From Ancylobacter novellus DSM 506 (GTDB lineage Bacteria > Pseudomonadota > Alphaproteobacteria > Rhizobiales > Xanthobacteraceae), in assembly GCF_000092925.1 (NCBI RefSeq), contig NC_014217.1, positions 4,588,001 through 4,652,000 of the forward strand: a stretch of DNA of 64,000 bases, read 5' to 3'. Position 1 is the first letter of the stretch; every line of letters starts with the position of its first letter. Shown here piece by piece: positions 52,936 through 61,081 of this stretch. The position numbers and the translations under genes were made by a program. The notes beneath the pieces are model-generated. The model saw nothing but the letters and a program-made list of their open reading frames with translations, searched no databases and was not told where the DNA came from.

Positions 52936-53200
52936 GATGGACCACGCCAGCCCACGCTGGGGGAGTGTTCGCGACGGCACGCTGATGGCGGCTCGGGAAA
53001 CGCGGGTTCGATAGGCAGGACGCCACTAGATGGGATAAGACCATTTAGTCCGATTTTCGATGTAACCTAAGCGAGATTCGTTGCTACCGCAAATATCATG
53101 CGCCGGAGGGGGCGAGCCTCCTGATAGACCTATCCGTCACCTCCAGGCTATATCCTTCCACTATTCCGGGTGCCCGTCGAGGCACCGTGCGCGGTGAACC

Positions 53201-54586
53201 ATGAGCGACATTGTCTGCATTTCCCCGATCGACGGTTCCGAGCTTGTCCGTCGCCCGGCGGCCACCGAGGCAGCGCTGGCGCAGGCGCTGGAGGCCGCCC
53301 GCGCGGCGCAGCGCGAATGGCTGAAGGTGCCGATCGCGGAACGGTCCGCCTACGTGCTGCGCTTCCTCGACGCCATGCTGGCGATGAACCAGGAGATCGT
53401 GCCCGAGCTCGCCCAGCAGATGGGCCGGCCGGTGCGCTATGGCGGCGAGTTCCGCGGTTTCGAGGAGCGCGTGCGCTATGTCGTCGACATGGCCGAGGAT
53501 GCGCTCGCGCCCGTCGTGCCGCATGACGAGCGCCCCGGCTTCACCCGCTATATCCGCCGTGACCCGCTCGGCATCGTGCTGGTGGTGGCGCCGTGGAACT
53601 ACCCCTACCTCACAGCGGTCAACACCATCGCCCCCGCGCTGATCGCCGGAAACGCCGTGCTGCTCAAGCATGCCGCCCAGACCATCCTCGTCGGCGAGCG
53701 CTTCCAGATGGCGATGGACCGGGCCGGCCTGCCGAAGGGCCTGTTCGCCAATCTCGTGCTCACCCATGATCAGACGTCAAAGCTGATCGGCTCGGACGCG
53801 GTCGACTTCGTCAACTTCACCGGCTCGGTGGAGGGCGGCAGAGCTATCGAGCGCGCGGCGGCCGGCACCTTCACCCCGCTCGGGCTGGAGCTCGGCGGCA
53901 AGGACCCGGCCTATGTGCGGGCCGACGCCGATTTCGACTTCACCGTCGAGAACCTCGTCGACGGCGCCTTCTACAATTCAGGCCAGTGCTGCTGCGGCAT
54001 CGAGCGCATCTATGTGCAGGAGAGCCTGTACGACCGCTTCGTCGACAGCTTCGTGGCGCTGACCGGCAAATACGTGCTCGGCAACCCGCTCGACGATGCC
54101 ACCACCCTCGGCCCGATGGCTCAAGGCCGTTTCGCCGAGCTGATCCGCCGGCAGACGGCGGAGGCGGTGGCCAAGGGCGCGAAGGCCCATCTCGACCCCG
54201 CCGCCTTCCCGGCCAACCGCGAGGGCACGCCCTATCTCGCCCCGCAGGTGCTGACCGGCGTCGACCATTCCATGTCGGTGATGCGGGAGGAGAGCTTCGG
54301 CCCGGTCGTCGGCATCATGAAGGTGAAGGACGACGACGAGGCGCTGAAGCTGATGAATGACAGCGTCTATGGCCTCACCGCCTCGATCTGGACCGCCGAC
54401 CTCGAGGCGGCCGAGCGGATCGGCGGCGAGGTCGAGACCGGCACCGTCTTCATGAACCGCTGCGACTATCTCGATCCGGGCCTTGCCTGGACGGGGGTGA
54501 AGGAGACCGGACGCGGCGCCTCGCTGTCGCGCATCGGCTTCGAGATGCTCACGCGGCCGAAATCCTTCCACCTGCGGCACGGGTGA
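53201..54586 (+). CDS. NAD(P)-dependent aldehyde dehydrogenase family protein
   Basis: A 461-residue aldehyde dehydrogenase. NAD-site APWNYPYLTAVNTIAPALIA, FTGSVEGGRAI, general base Glu230 in LELGGKDPAYV and the nucleophile in SGQCCCGIERIYV. There are three consecutive cysteines (263-265); by the GQxC rule the catalytic one is Cys264. It oxidises an aldehyde to an acid. The 3' end overlaps the convergent Hsp70-like gene by 38 bp. Confidence 0.93.
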   Translation: MSDIVCISPIDGSELVRRPAATEAALAQALEAARAAQREWLKVPIAERSAYVLRFLDAMLAMNQEIVPELAQQMGRPVRYGGEFRGFEERVRYVVDMAEDALAPVVPHDERPGFTRYIRRDPLGIVLVVAPWNYPYLTAVNTIAPALIAGNAVLLKHAAQTILVGERFQMAMDRAGLPKGLFANLVLTHDQTSKLIGSDAVDFVNFTGSVEGGRAIERAAAGTFTPLGLELGGKDPAYVRADADFDFTVENLVDGAFYNSGQCCCGIERIYVQESLYDRFVDSFVALTGKYVLGNPLDDATTLGPMAQGRFAELIRRQTAEAVAKGAKAHLDPAAFPANREGTPYLAPQVLTGVDHSMSVMREESFGPVVGIMKVKDDDEALKLMNDSVYGLTASIWTADLEAAERIGGEVETGTVFMNRCDYLDPGLAWTGVKETGRGASLSRIGFEMLTRPKSFHLRHG

Positions 54587-55835
54587 GCGCGCCATAGCGC
54601 CGCGCCGCCTCGATGGCGAGGCCGGTGCCGACCGAGCCGAACGTGTCGCCCTCGACCACCCGCGCCTGCGGCACCGCCGCGCGGATCGCCGCGCGTACGT
54701 GGACGAGCCGGGTCGAGCCGCCGGTGAGGAACAGCGCGTCGATGTCGTCGGCCTTCAGCCCGGCCTGATCAAGGCAGATGCCGACGCGCGCGGCGATGCG
54801 CTCGGCCAGCGCCCTCGTGTGCGCCACCAGTTCCTCCGGCGTGATGCCGACCGACAGGCCGGCCTCCAGCCAGCCCAGGTCGACCTCGGCGCGGGCGGTC
54901 TCGGCCAGCGCGATCTTCGCCCCTTCGGCCTCCATCGCCAGCGTGTGGCCGCGCTGTTCCTCGATCACCCTTATCAGCCGCTCGACCAGTTCCGGCTTCG
55001 CCGCTTCGCGCCGCACCTCGTTGAGCTCGCGCACGGTCTTGGCGGTGTAGAGCCGGTTGATGCTCGACCAGGTCGCCAGCTCGTGGAAATAGCCGCTCGG
55101 CACGTCGCGGCCGGGACGCTTCATCGGGCTGCGATAGCCGATGAGCGGCATCAGCGTGCCGAGGCTGAGATGCCGGTCGACATCGGTGCCGCCGATGCGC
55201 ACGCCGTCATTGGCGAGGATGTCGCCGGCGCGGTCCGCCTTCGCCCGGCGCGCCGGGCCGAGCCGGACGATGGAGAAGTCGGAGGTGCCGCCGCCGATAT
55301 CGGCGATCAGCGCCATCTCCTCGCCCGTCACCCGCTGCTCGTAGTCGAGCGCGGCGGCGATGGGCTCGTACTGGGTCGAGACGTCGCGGAAGCCGAGCGA
55401 GGTGGCAATGGCGCGCAGCGCGTCCTCGGCCTTGGCATTGGCCGCCGCGTCGTCGTCGACGAAGAATACCGGCCGGCCGAGCACCACCTCGTCGAGCTCG
55501 GCACCGATATCGGCCTCGGCGCGCTGCTTCACCGCGCCGATATAGTCGGCGATCACGTCGCGGAAGCCGATGGCGCGGCGGCCGATCTGCGTCTTCTCGT
55601 CGATCAGCGCGCTGCCGAGCACGGCCTTGAGGCTGCGCATCAGCCGCCCGTCCTCGCCGCCGACATAACGCGCCATGGCGGCACGGCCGATGGTGAGCAC
55701 GCCCCGGCGGTCGTAGAAGACGGCGCTCGGCACCGTGTCCTTGCCGTCCTCCAGCGCCGCCAATGCCGGGGCGCCATCGCGCCAGATCCCCAGCGTGGTG
55801 TTGGAGGTGCCGAAATCGAGGCCGCAGAACGCCAT
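54549..55835 (-). CDS. Hsp70-family ATPase (YegD-like), no substrate-binding domain
   Basis: A 428-residue protein with the Hsp70/actin ATPase fold: phosphate 1 loop GLDFGTSNTTLGIWRDG, IADIGGGTSDFSIVRLG and LFLTGGSTRLVHVRAAI. It ends after the nucleotide-binding region, so it lacks the C-terminal peptide-binding domain of DnaK, like YegD. Partner and function unknown. ATG 55835 starts MAFCGLDFG; a longer reading adds only low-complexity sequence. Confidence 0.88.
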   Translation of the reverse strand: MAFCGLDFGTSNTTLGIWRDGAPALAALEDGKDTVPSAVFYDRRGVLTIGRAAMARYVGGEDGRLMRSLKAVLGSALIDEKTQIGRRAIGFRDVIADYIGAVKQRAEADIGAELDEVVLGRPVFFVDDDAAANAKAEDALRAIATSLGFRDVSTQYEPIAAALDYEQRVTGEEMALIADIGGGTSDFSIVRLGPARRAKADRAGDILANDGVRIGGTDVDRHLSLGTLMPLIGYRSPMKRPGRDVPSGYFHELATWSSINRLYTAKTVRELNEVRREAAKPELVERLIRVIEEQRGHTLAMEAEGAKIALAETARAEVDLGWLEAGLSVGITPEELVAHTRALAERIAARVGICLDQAGLKADDIDALFLTGGSTRLVHVRAAIRAAVPQARVVEGDTFGSVGTGLAIEAARRYGALTRAAGGRISAA

Positions 55836-56200
55836 GCCGAACTCCCGCGCAGTCGAGGGTCCCGCGAAGGGCGCCCGAAGGGGCGCCTTCCTAGAGGCTT
55901 CGGGCCGCGGCATCAACTGACATCATGTTGACGGCGCGCGCGGCACGGGCCACAGCTTGGCGCGAACCATATGGGGGATATTTCCGTGACGATGCATGAC
56001 TGGACGATGAAGCACTCGATCGCCGCGGTGGTGATCCTCCTGATCGCGGTGGGCGCCTTCCTGTTCAGCTGGACCTGACGCCGCGGCGACGTATTCCCCC
56101 GCTTCCTTCTGGCCTTTGTCACATTCAGCGCCTATCTGACGCGGAAGGCCCTTCCGCAACGGGCCGCCTTGTGATCCCCCCGGGAGGAGTAGCGTCCGCC
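55836..56200. other. 365-bp gap with one possible small membrane peptide
   Basis: Apart from the 28-aa candidate at 55992-56078 and the GGGAGGAG ribosome binding site (56182-56189) of the ExoD-family gene, nothing is recognised here. Confidence 0.4.
55992..56078 (+). CDS. Possible single-helix membrane peptide (28 aa)
   Basis: MHDWTMKHSIAAVVILLIAV followed by GAFLFSWT forms one clean membrane helix with a polar N-terminus. A GTG 6 nt upstream in frame is an alternative start, and GGGGGATA lies before it. Short single-helix peptides like this are often missed, but the length makes it uncertain. Confidence 0.4.
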   Translation: MHDWTMKHSIAAVVILLIAVGAFLFSWT

Positions 56201-56857
56201 GTGCTGTCCAATTCGCCGACCGACGAGAACGCCGATCCGGCTGGCGGGCTGCACGACGCGTCGCGGCTGTCCGACGTGCTGACCCGGATCGCCAATGATC
56301 CGAAGCGCGATCGCATCGCGGTGGGCGATTTCCTCAGGGCCATGCAGGAGCGCGCCTTCGGGCCGCTGATGCTGATCTTCGCGCTGCCCAACGTGCTGCC
56401 GACGCCGCCGGGCACCTCTTCCGTGCTCGGTGCGCCGCTGGTGTTCCTGGCGGCGCAGCTCGCGCTCGGCCGATCGCCCTGGCTGCCGCCGATCATCGCG
56501 CGGCGTTCCATCGCCCGGAAGGATTTCGCCGCCTTCGTCGGCAAGGCCACGCCCTGGCTCGCCAAGGCCGAGCGCCTGCTTCAGCCGCGCCTCGGCGCGC
56601 TGGCGCATCCGCCGGCGGAATATATCGTCGGGCTGGTGTGCTTCGTCCTGTCGGTGGTGCTGGTGCTGCCCATCCCGCTCGGCAACATGCTGCCGGCGCT
56701 GGCCATCTGCATCATGGCGCTGGGCATTCTCGAGCGCGACGGGATCTGGATCCTCGTCGGCATGGCGATCGCGCTCACCTCGCTCGGCGTGGTGTCCGGC
56801 GTCGTCTGGGCCTTCGTGAAGGCGTCGCTTTTCGTCATCCACAGCGTGCTGGGCTGA
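56201..56857 (+). CDS. ExoD-family exopolysaccharide synthesis membrane protein
   Basis: A 218-residue protein matching ExoD. The N-terminal part contains SRLSDVLTRIANDPKRDRIA and AFGPLMLIFALPNVLPTPPG, then several membrane helices (GLVCFVLSVVLVLPIPLGNM, ALAICIMALGILERDGIWIL). ExoD is implicated in polysaccharide production and alkaline tolerance in rhizobia, though its mechanism is unclear. GTG 56201 is preferred, with GGGAGGAG upstream; GTG 56171 is also open. Confidence 0.88.
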   Translation: MLSNSPTDENADPAGGLHDASRLSDVLTRIANDPKRDRIAVGDFLRAMQERAFGPLMLIFALPNVLPTPPGTSSVLGAPLVFLAAQLALGRSPWLPPIIARRSIARKDFAAFVGKATPWLAKAERLLQPRLGALAHPPAEYIVGLVCFVLSVVLVLPIPLGNMLPALAICIMALGILERDGIWILVGMAIALTSLGVVSGVVWAFVKASLFVIHSVLG

Positions 56858-56866
56858 CGGCCCGGC

Positions 56867-57073
56867 TCACCCGGTGGCGCGGGCGCTCTCCAGCGCACGG
56901 CTGAGCATTTCCAGGCATTCGCGGGCCTGCTCATGGCCGGTCTCGTCGCCACGCAGGCGCAGGGCCAGGTCGCGCAGGTCGCGTATGGCGACGTCGACGG
57001 CGGTGAACAGGTCGATGTCGAGCTCGGGCTCGGGCGCCGCGACGCGGGCGGGGAACGGAATGACGTTACTCAT
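56867..57073 (-). CDS. Hypothetical acidic protein (68 aa)
   Basis: MSNVIPFPARVAAPEPELDI, then helices rich in Asp, Arg and Leu (AIRDLRDLALRLRG, EQARECLEMLSRALE). The MSNVIPFP start is common among small cytoplasmic proteins of alphaproteobacteria. Function unknown. It is convergent with the ExoD-family gene (9-bp gap). Confidence 0.65.
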   Translation of the reverse strand: MSNVIPFPARVAAPEPELDIDLFTAVDVAIRDLRDLALRLRGDETGHEQARECLEMLSRALESARATG

Positions 57074-57243
57074 CTCAAACTGAAGACTCGTGTGCGCGAA
57101 TCGCCAATGGCGGCGTTGCGGAACGATGCCCTCAATTGGTTAACGCCCCCTCCCATTACCGCGACGGCCCGCTCTCCGGGAAGAGAGCGGGCCGCGACGG
57201 ACGGACACGGTGGGGGAGGGAGCCGGGTCCGCCCGGCCTCGCG

Positions 57244-57495
57244 TCAGCGGTGGCGGTCCTGACGCTCGGCGTTCTCGATGGCGCGCTCGGCATTGGCGGC
57301 GATGCCGTTCTGCACGCTCACCGCGGCGTTGCGGCCTTCGACGAGGGCGGGCGCCCTGAAGGCGGACGCGCTGGCGATCGCGGCTTTGTAGCCGGCGACT
57401 TCCGCCGGATCGCGCACCTCGGCGGCATGGGCGCCGGAGAAGGCAGCGAGAGAGACGATGGCCGACAGGATGGCGGCGGTAGCGAACTTGGTCAT
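57244..57495 (-). CDS. Small secreted protein, paralogue 1 (83 aa)
   Basis: A signal peptide (MTKFATAAILSAIVSLAAFS, ending AHA-A near residue 24) is followed by a short mature protein with EVRDPAEVAGYKAAIASASA and NAERAIENAERQ. It is a tandem duplicate of the next gene (57583-57831), with a 25-residue stretch after the cleavage site identical in both. No family recognised. It is probably periplasmic or secreted. Confidence 0.7.
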   Translation of the reverse strand: MTKFATAAILSAIVSLAAFSGAHAAEVRDPAEVAGYKAAIASASAFRAPALVEGRNAAVSVQNGIAANAERAIENAERQDRHR

Positions 57496-57582
57496 GATGG
57501 CAAATCCTTCGTTGGGATCAGCCCCTTGCGGGCTGGACGATTTCAGGAAGCCGGTGGGCGATGCGCCGCGCCGGCGGTCGGG

Positions 57583-57831
57583 TCAGCGGCGGACCTGACG
57601 CTCGGCGTTTTCGATAGCGCGCTCGGCGTTGGCGGCGATGCCGCTCCGCGCGCTCACGGTGGCATTGCGGCCTTCGACGACGGCGGGCGCCCTGAAGGCG
57701 GACGCGCTGGCGATGGCGGCCTTGTAGCCGGCGACTTCCGCCGGATCGCGCACCTCGGCGGCATGGGCGCCCGAGAGAGTGGCGAGAGAGATGAAGGCCG
57801 ACAGGATGGCGGCGGTGCTGGTCTTGGTCAT
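57583..57831 (-). CDS. Small secreted protein, paralogue 2 (82 aa)
   Basis: Same architecture as its neighbour: signal peptide MTKTSTAAILSAFISLATLS with AHA-A cleavage, then an identical EVRDPAEVAGYKAAIASASA segment and ENAERQVRR end. The 87-bp gap between the two and the close identity point to a recent tandem duplication. A 15-bp inverted repeat about 100 bp upstream (57934-58009) may control both. Confidence 0.7.
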   Translation of the reverse strand: MTKTSTAAILSAFISLATLSGAHAAEVRDPAEVAGYKAAIASASAFRAPAVVEGRNATVSARSGIAANAERAIENAERQVRR

Positions 57832-57933
57832 TGCGGTCTCTCCTTGTTTCGACCCTCGCCCCGCTATCGGGTCCGAAGGCGTTGGATCTTGGCGCCGGCG
57901 GTGACTGCCGGCTCGGTGTGGAAATATGTATCT

Positions 57934-58009
57934 CACACGATCTAATCGGTGACGATACACAATTGCGCATGGCTGCCATGCGAACGATCGATAGCGATTA
58001 GATCGTGTG
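57934..58009. repeat. Long inverted repeat with nested dyad
   Basis: CACACGATCTAATCG (57934-57948) is perfectly repeated in reverse as CGATTAGATCGTGTG (57995-58009). Inside, CGCATGGC-T-GCCATGCG forms another dyad (57965-57981 region). It lies about 100 bp upstream of the leftward secreted-protein genes and could be an operator or a mobile-repeat remnant. Confidence 0.6.
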
Positions 58010-58096
58010 CGATTTTCTTAAGAGGTGTCCGCTGGGAAGCGATCCGAATGGGGCTCGCGCGTGGCCAACTTGGGAATGACGCTACCGCGGTCGGGC

Positions 58097-58191
58097 CGTC
58101 ATCCCCGGGCTTGACCCGGGGATCCACGACTTGCCGGATGCGCCGAGATGTACCGAAGGCGTGGATGGCCGGGCCAAGCCCGGCCATGACG
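58097..58191. repeat. REP-like double palindrome
   Basis: ATCCCCGGG/CCCGGGGAT (58101-58109, 58115-58123) and ATGGCCGGG/CCCGGCCAT (58165-58173, 58179-58187) are bounded by CGTCAT (58097-58102) and ATGACG (58186-58191). Elements of this form are widespread between genes of alphaproteobacteria. Confidence 0.65.
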
Positions 58192-58304
58192 ACGCTTCAG
58201 GCGTCCGCCGACTACAGAATTACATGCACGTTTGGGCGGGGTTCCAGGCACGCAGTCGCCAGCGCAACGGGAGTGCCTTCGCGACAGACTTTCAATCCCG
58301 ATGA

Positions 58305-58449
58305 CCGTCATCCTTAGGTGCCCGGCGTCAGCCGGGCCTCGAAGGATGCTCATCAGGATGCGCTGTAGCGACCATCCTTCGAGGCTCGCGCAGCCTGTCC
58401 TCGGGCTTGCCGTAGGCAAGACCCGTGGGCTCGCACCTCAGGATGACGG
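58305..58449. repeat. Dispersed intergenic palindromic repeat, copy 2
   Basis: A 17-bp outer dyad with one mismatch (58305-58321 with 58433-58449) encloses GCCTCGAAGGATG (58336-58348) / CATCCTTCGAGGC (58373-58385) and further stems. It is related to the repeat at 24263-24369. Confidence 0.7.
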
Positions 58450-58501
58450 TGCATTGTGGGAGAGGCGAAGAACCCGCTTTCTCCGGGTCTGGCCACCCCC
58501 A

Positions 58502-58568
58502 TCAATATACAGTCAATATGCATTCAATACTTCATTGTATTGACATTGTATGCTTTCAATTCCATATA
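58502..58568 (+). promoter_or_regulatory. Promoter of the DUF983 gene with three phased TCAATA repeats
   Basis: TTGACA (58540-58545) and CATATA (58563-58568), 17 bp apart, form a good promoter 26 nt before the ATG. Upstream, TCAATA recurs at 58502, 58513 and 58524 with an exact 11-bp period, and CAATAC/GTATTG (58525-58530, 58537-58542) forms a dyad over the -35. Helically phased repeats suggest activator binding. Confidence 0.55.
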
Positions 58569-58593
58569 TTGATCGCATTCAGGAGACGCCGCC

Positions 58594-59031
58594 ATGCTTG
58601 CCCGCGCCCCGACCGAGACCGCCGCCCAGGACTATCCCAAGCTCTCGCCCTTCGAGTGCGGCATACGCGGGCGCTGCCCGCGCTGCGGCCAGGGACATCT
58701 GTTCAACGGCTTCCTGACATTGGCGCCGCGCTGCGAGGTCTGCGGGCTCGACTATTCCTTTGCCGACCCGGCGGACGGCCCGGCCTTCTTCGTCATCTGC
58801 TTCGTCTGCGTTCCGGCGGTGATCTTCGGCCTTTGGCTGGAGGTCGCGTTCCAGGTGCCCTACTGGGTCCACCTGATCACGACGCTGCCGGTGCTGCTCA
58901 TCACCTGCATCCCGCCGCTGCGGCCGCTGAAGGGGTGGCTCGTCGCCAGCCAGTACTATTACAAGGCCGAGGAAGGTCGCCTCATCATGGTCGACCCGCC
59001 GGCCGCGCCCGGCTCAGCCCCGCACAACTGA
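58594..59031 (+). CDS. DUF983 membrane protein with double CxxC zinc-ribbon
   Basis: A 145-residue protein. RCPRCGQGHLFNGFLT (Cys28, Cys31) and RCEVCGLDYS (Cys47, Cys50) form a four-Cys metal site. Two membrane helices follow (FFVICFVCVPAVIFGLWLEV, LITTLPVLLITCIPPL). DUF983 proteins are common in alphaproteobacteria, often near cytochrome or envelope genes; function unknown. AGGAGA precedes the ATG. Its 3' end overlaps the deacetylase gene by 18 bp. Confidence 0.85.
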   Translation: MLARAPTETAAQDYPKLSPFECGIRGRCPRCGQGHLFNGFLTLAPRCEVCGLDYSFADPADGPAFFVICFVCVPAVIFGLWLEVAFQVPYWVHLITTLPVLLITCIPPLRPLKGWLVASQYYYKAEEGRLIMVDPPAAPGSAPHN

Positions 59032-59916
59032 CCTCTCGCCCGTCTCGGCGAAGCGCGCCGGTTGTACGCCGGCTGCCGCCATATCCTCCCCGCACGCGTC
59101 CGAGCCGAGATAGGCGAGTTCCCATTCGCGCGGCTCCAGCAGCGGATCGAGCGCGCGCAATTCCTCGTCGACCACGCCCGGATGGCAGTGGACGAGGATG
59201 CGCTCCCCCGGTCCGGCCAGCGCCGCGCGGAAGACCTCGCGATAGGGCGGCTCGGGCATGAAGCCGTAGAGCCCGCGAAAGCTGTCATTGCTGACAATGC
59301 CCGCCTTCGCCGCGGCCTGCGCCGTGCCGGCGCCGAGCGTGCCCACGATAATTGCCTTCCTGAAACCGATGCCACGCCGGCGTGCCCGGGCCGCCGGCTC
59401 CGAGCAGTTGCGCAGCCAGGGCAGCCGGCCGGCATAGCGCGCGCTCAATTCCGCGATGACGATGTCGCGTATGCCCGGCAGCGCGTGCGCGTGCTGGTGG
59501 CCGTCGAGGAAATCCGGCGGCGCGTCCCATTCTTCCTCGAAGGCGTCGAGCTGCGCGCGCAGTTCATCCCGTATCGCCGGACGCGGCAGGACGCCGGCAA
59601 GCGCGCGCAGCGCCAATGCGCCGATTTCAGGCAGCCTTCCGTCGCGCGCCAGCCCCCTGGCGGGGGAGAGCGGACGCTGCCCGGTCAGGGTGAAATGCAG
59701 GCCGATATCCGCCGGATGGGCGCGCGCCAGTGCGCGCAGCCCCTCGGCGCGGCGGCGCCAGGCGGGCATCCCGGTCATCGCGCCTGTGGCGGAAAGCCTG
59801 CCCTTCTCGATCAGGGTCTCGATGGCGTCGCAAACGCCCGTGCTCAAGCCGTAATCGTCGGCGCAAATTACTATGGATTTGCGGTACTCATACACGGGTA
59901 TTGGCGAGCCCAACAA
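59014..59916 (-). CDS. ChbG/HpnK (YdjC) family carbohydrate deacetylase
   Basis: About 300 residues. The metal/catalytic motif IVICADDYGLSTGVCDAI, the second site DIGLHFTLTG and FLDGHQHAHALPGIRDIVI define the YdjC deacetylase family, which removes N-acetyl groups from chito-oligosaccharides or hopanoid sugars. The start is uncertain: the first possible codon is a TTG at 59916, with no clear ribosome binding site. It lies next to glycan genes, so a surface-sugar or hopanoid substrate is plausible. Confidence 0.82.
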   Translation of the reverse strand: MLGSPIPVYEYRKSIVICADDYGLSTGVCDAIETLIEKGRLSATGAMTGMPAWRRRAEGLRALARAHPADIGLHFTLTGQRPLSPARGLARDGRLPEIGALALRALAGVLPRPAIRDELRAQLDAFEEEWDAPPDFLDGHQHAHALPGIRDIVIAELSARYAGRLPWLRNCSEPAARARRRGIGFRKAIIVGTLGAGTAQAAAKAGIVSNDSFRGLYGFMPEPPYREVFRAALAGPGERILVHCHPGVVDEELRALDPLLEPREWELAYLGSDACGEDMAAAGVQPARFAETGERSVVRG

Positions 59917-60031
59917 TTATCACAATCAGACCATACGTCATCATGCGCTCCTGAGAAGCAGAAATCATCCTAAGAATTAGGAAGGTGCCTGCCGCTCCGG
60001 CAGGTGTGGAAGTAAAACTGGCGTCGACAGC

Positions 60032-61081
60032 ATGACGAATTCTTCCCCAAGGTCACTTCACCTGATATCGGTCGTCGTCCCCGTCTATAACGAGGCGAGC
60101 TGCCTCGAGGCGCTGCACGCCCGGCTGAGCGCCGTGCTGGATCACCATCCCGACGTGCAGCGCGAGTTCATCTTCGTCGACGACGGCAGCCGCGACGGCA
60201 GCTTCGATATGCTGGTGGAATTGGGTCGCCGCGATCCCGCCGTCAAGGCGCTGCGCTTCGCCCGCAACTTCGGCAAGGAATCGGCGATGGCCGCCGGCCT
60301 GCGCGCCGCGGTGGGCGACATCGTCGTGCTGATGGATTCCGACCTGCAGCATCCGCCGGAGGTCATTCCGCAGATGATCGAGCGCTGGCAGGACGGCGCG
60401 CAGATGGTCATCGCCGTGCGCCGCTCGCGCACCACCGATCCGCTCGGCCGGCGCCTTTTCACCCGCGGCTTCTATCATTTCTTCCGCGCGCTCTGTGAGG
60501 TCGACATCCCGGAAGGGGCGGGCGACTTCCGCCTGTTCGACCGCCGTGTGGTCGACGCCATCAACGCCCTGCCGGAGCGCAACCGCTTCATGAAGGGCAT
60601 CACCAGCTGGGTCGGCTTCCGTCAGGAGGAGATCGAGTTCGAGGTGGCCGAGCGCGCCGGCGGCGTCAGCTCCTTCTCGACGCTGCGCCTGCTGCGCTAC
60701 GCCATAGACGGGCTGTCCTCCTTCTCCATGGTGCCGCTGCGCGTCTGGTCGCTGGCCGGCGTCATCCTCGCCGGCCTGTCCGGCCTCTACGGGATCTACA
60801 TCCTCGGCGAGGTGCTGGTGCTTGGCGTGCGCACGCCGGGCTTCCCGACGATCATGGTGAGCATGCTGTTCGTCTCCGGCGTGCAACTCATCAGCCTCGG
60901 CGTCATCGGCGAATATGTCGGGCGCATCTTCACCGAGGTGAAGCACCGCCCGCTCTACCTCGTCGCCGACGAGGTCGGCTTCGCGCCTCCGACGGCTCTT
61001 CCTCCCTCCGCCCAATCTCTTTCCGCTCATGCCGGCGACCGGCATGTCCCCTCGCTCGTGCCCGACGGTTTCGCCTCGTGA
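60032..61081 (+). CDS. Family 2 glycosyltransferase, GtrB/ArnC-like
   Basis: A 349-residue polyprenyl-phosphate sugar transferase: LISVVVPVYNEASCLEALHA, FIFVDDGSRDGSFDMLVELG, the DxD VVLMDSDLQHPPEVI and two C-terminal membrane helices (VWSLAGVILAGLSGLYGIYI, MLFVSGVQLISLGVIGEYVG). It charges a lipid carrier with a sugar for transfer across the membrane. The stop overlaps the next gene's GTG start (GTGA). The last 40 residues are low-complexity. Confidence 0.93.
   Translation: MTNSSPRSLHLISVVVPVYNEASCLEALHARLSAVLDHHPDVQREFIFVDDGSRDGSFDMLVELGRRDPAVKALRFARNFGKESAMAAGLRAAVGDIVVLMDSDLQHPPEVIPQMIERWQDGAQMVIAVRRSRTTDPLGRRLFTRGFYHFFRALCEVDIPEGAGDFRLFDRRVVDAINALPERNRFMKGITSWVGFRQEEIEFEVAERAGGVSSFSTLRLLRYAIDGLSSFSMVPLRVWSLAGVILAGLSGLYGIYILGEVLVLGVRTPGFPTIMVSMLFVSGVQLISLGVIGEYVGRIFTEVKHRPLYLVADEVGFAPPTALPPSAQSLSAHAGDRHVPSLVPDGFAS

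Larger units (their letters stand above)
57832..58593. other. 762-bp intergenic region of repeats and regulatory sites
   Basis: No gene is supported. It holds, in order, a 15-bp inverted repeat (57934-58009), a double palindrome (58097-58191), a long dispersed palindromic repeat (58305-58449) and an AT-rich promoter with phased TCAATA repeats (58502-58568). Confidence 0.6.
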
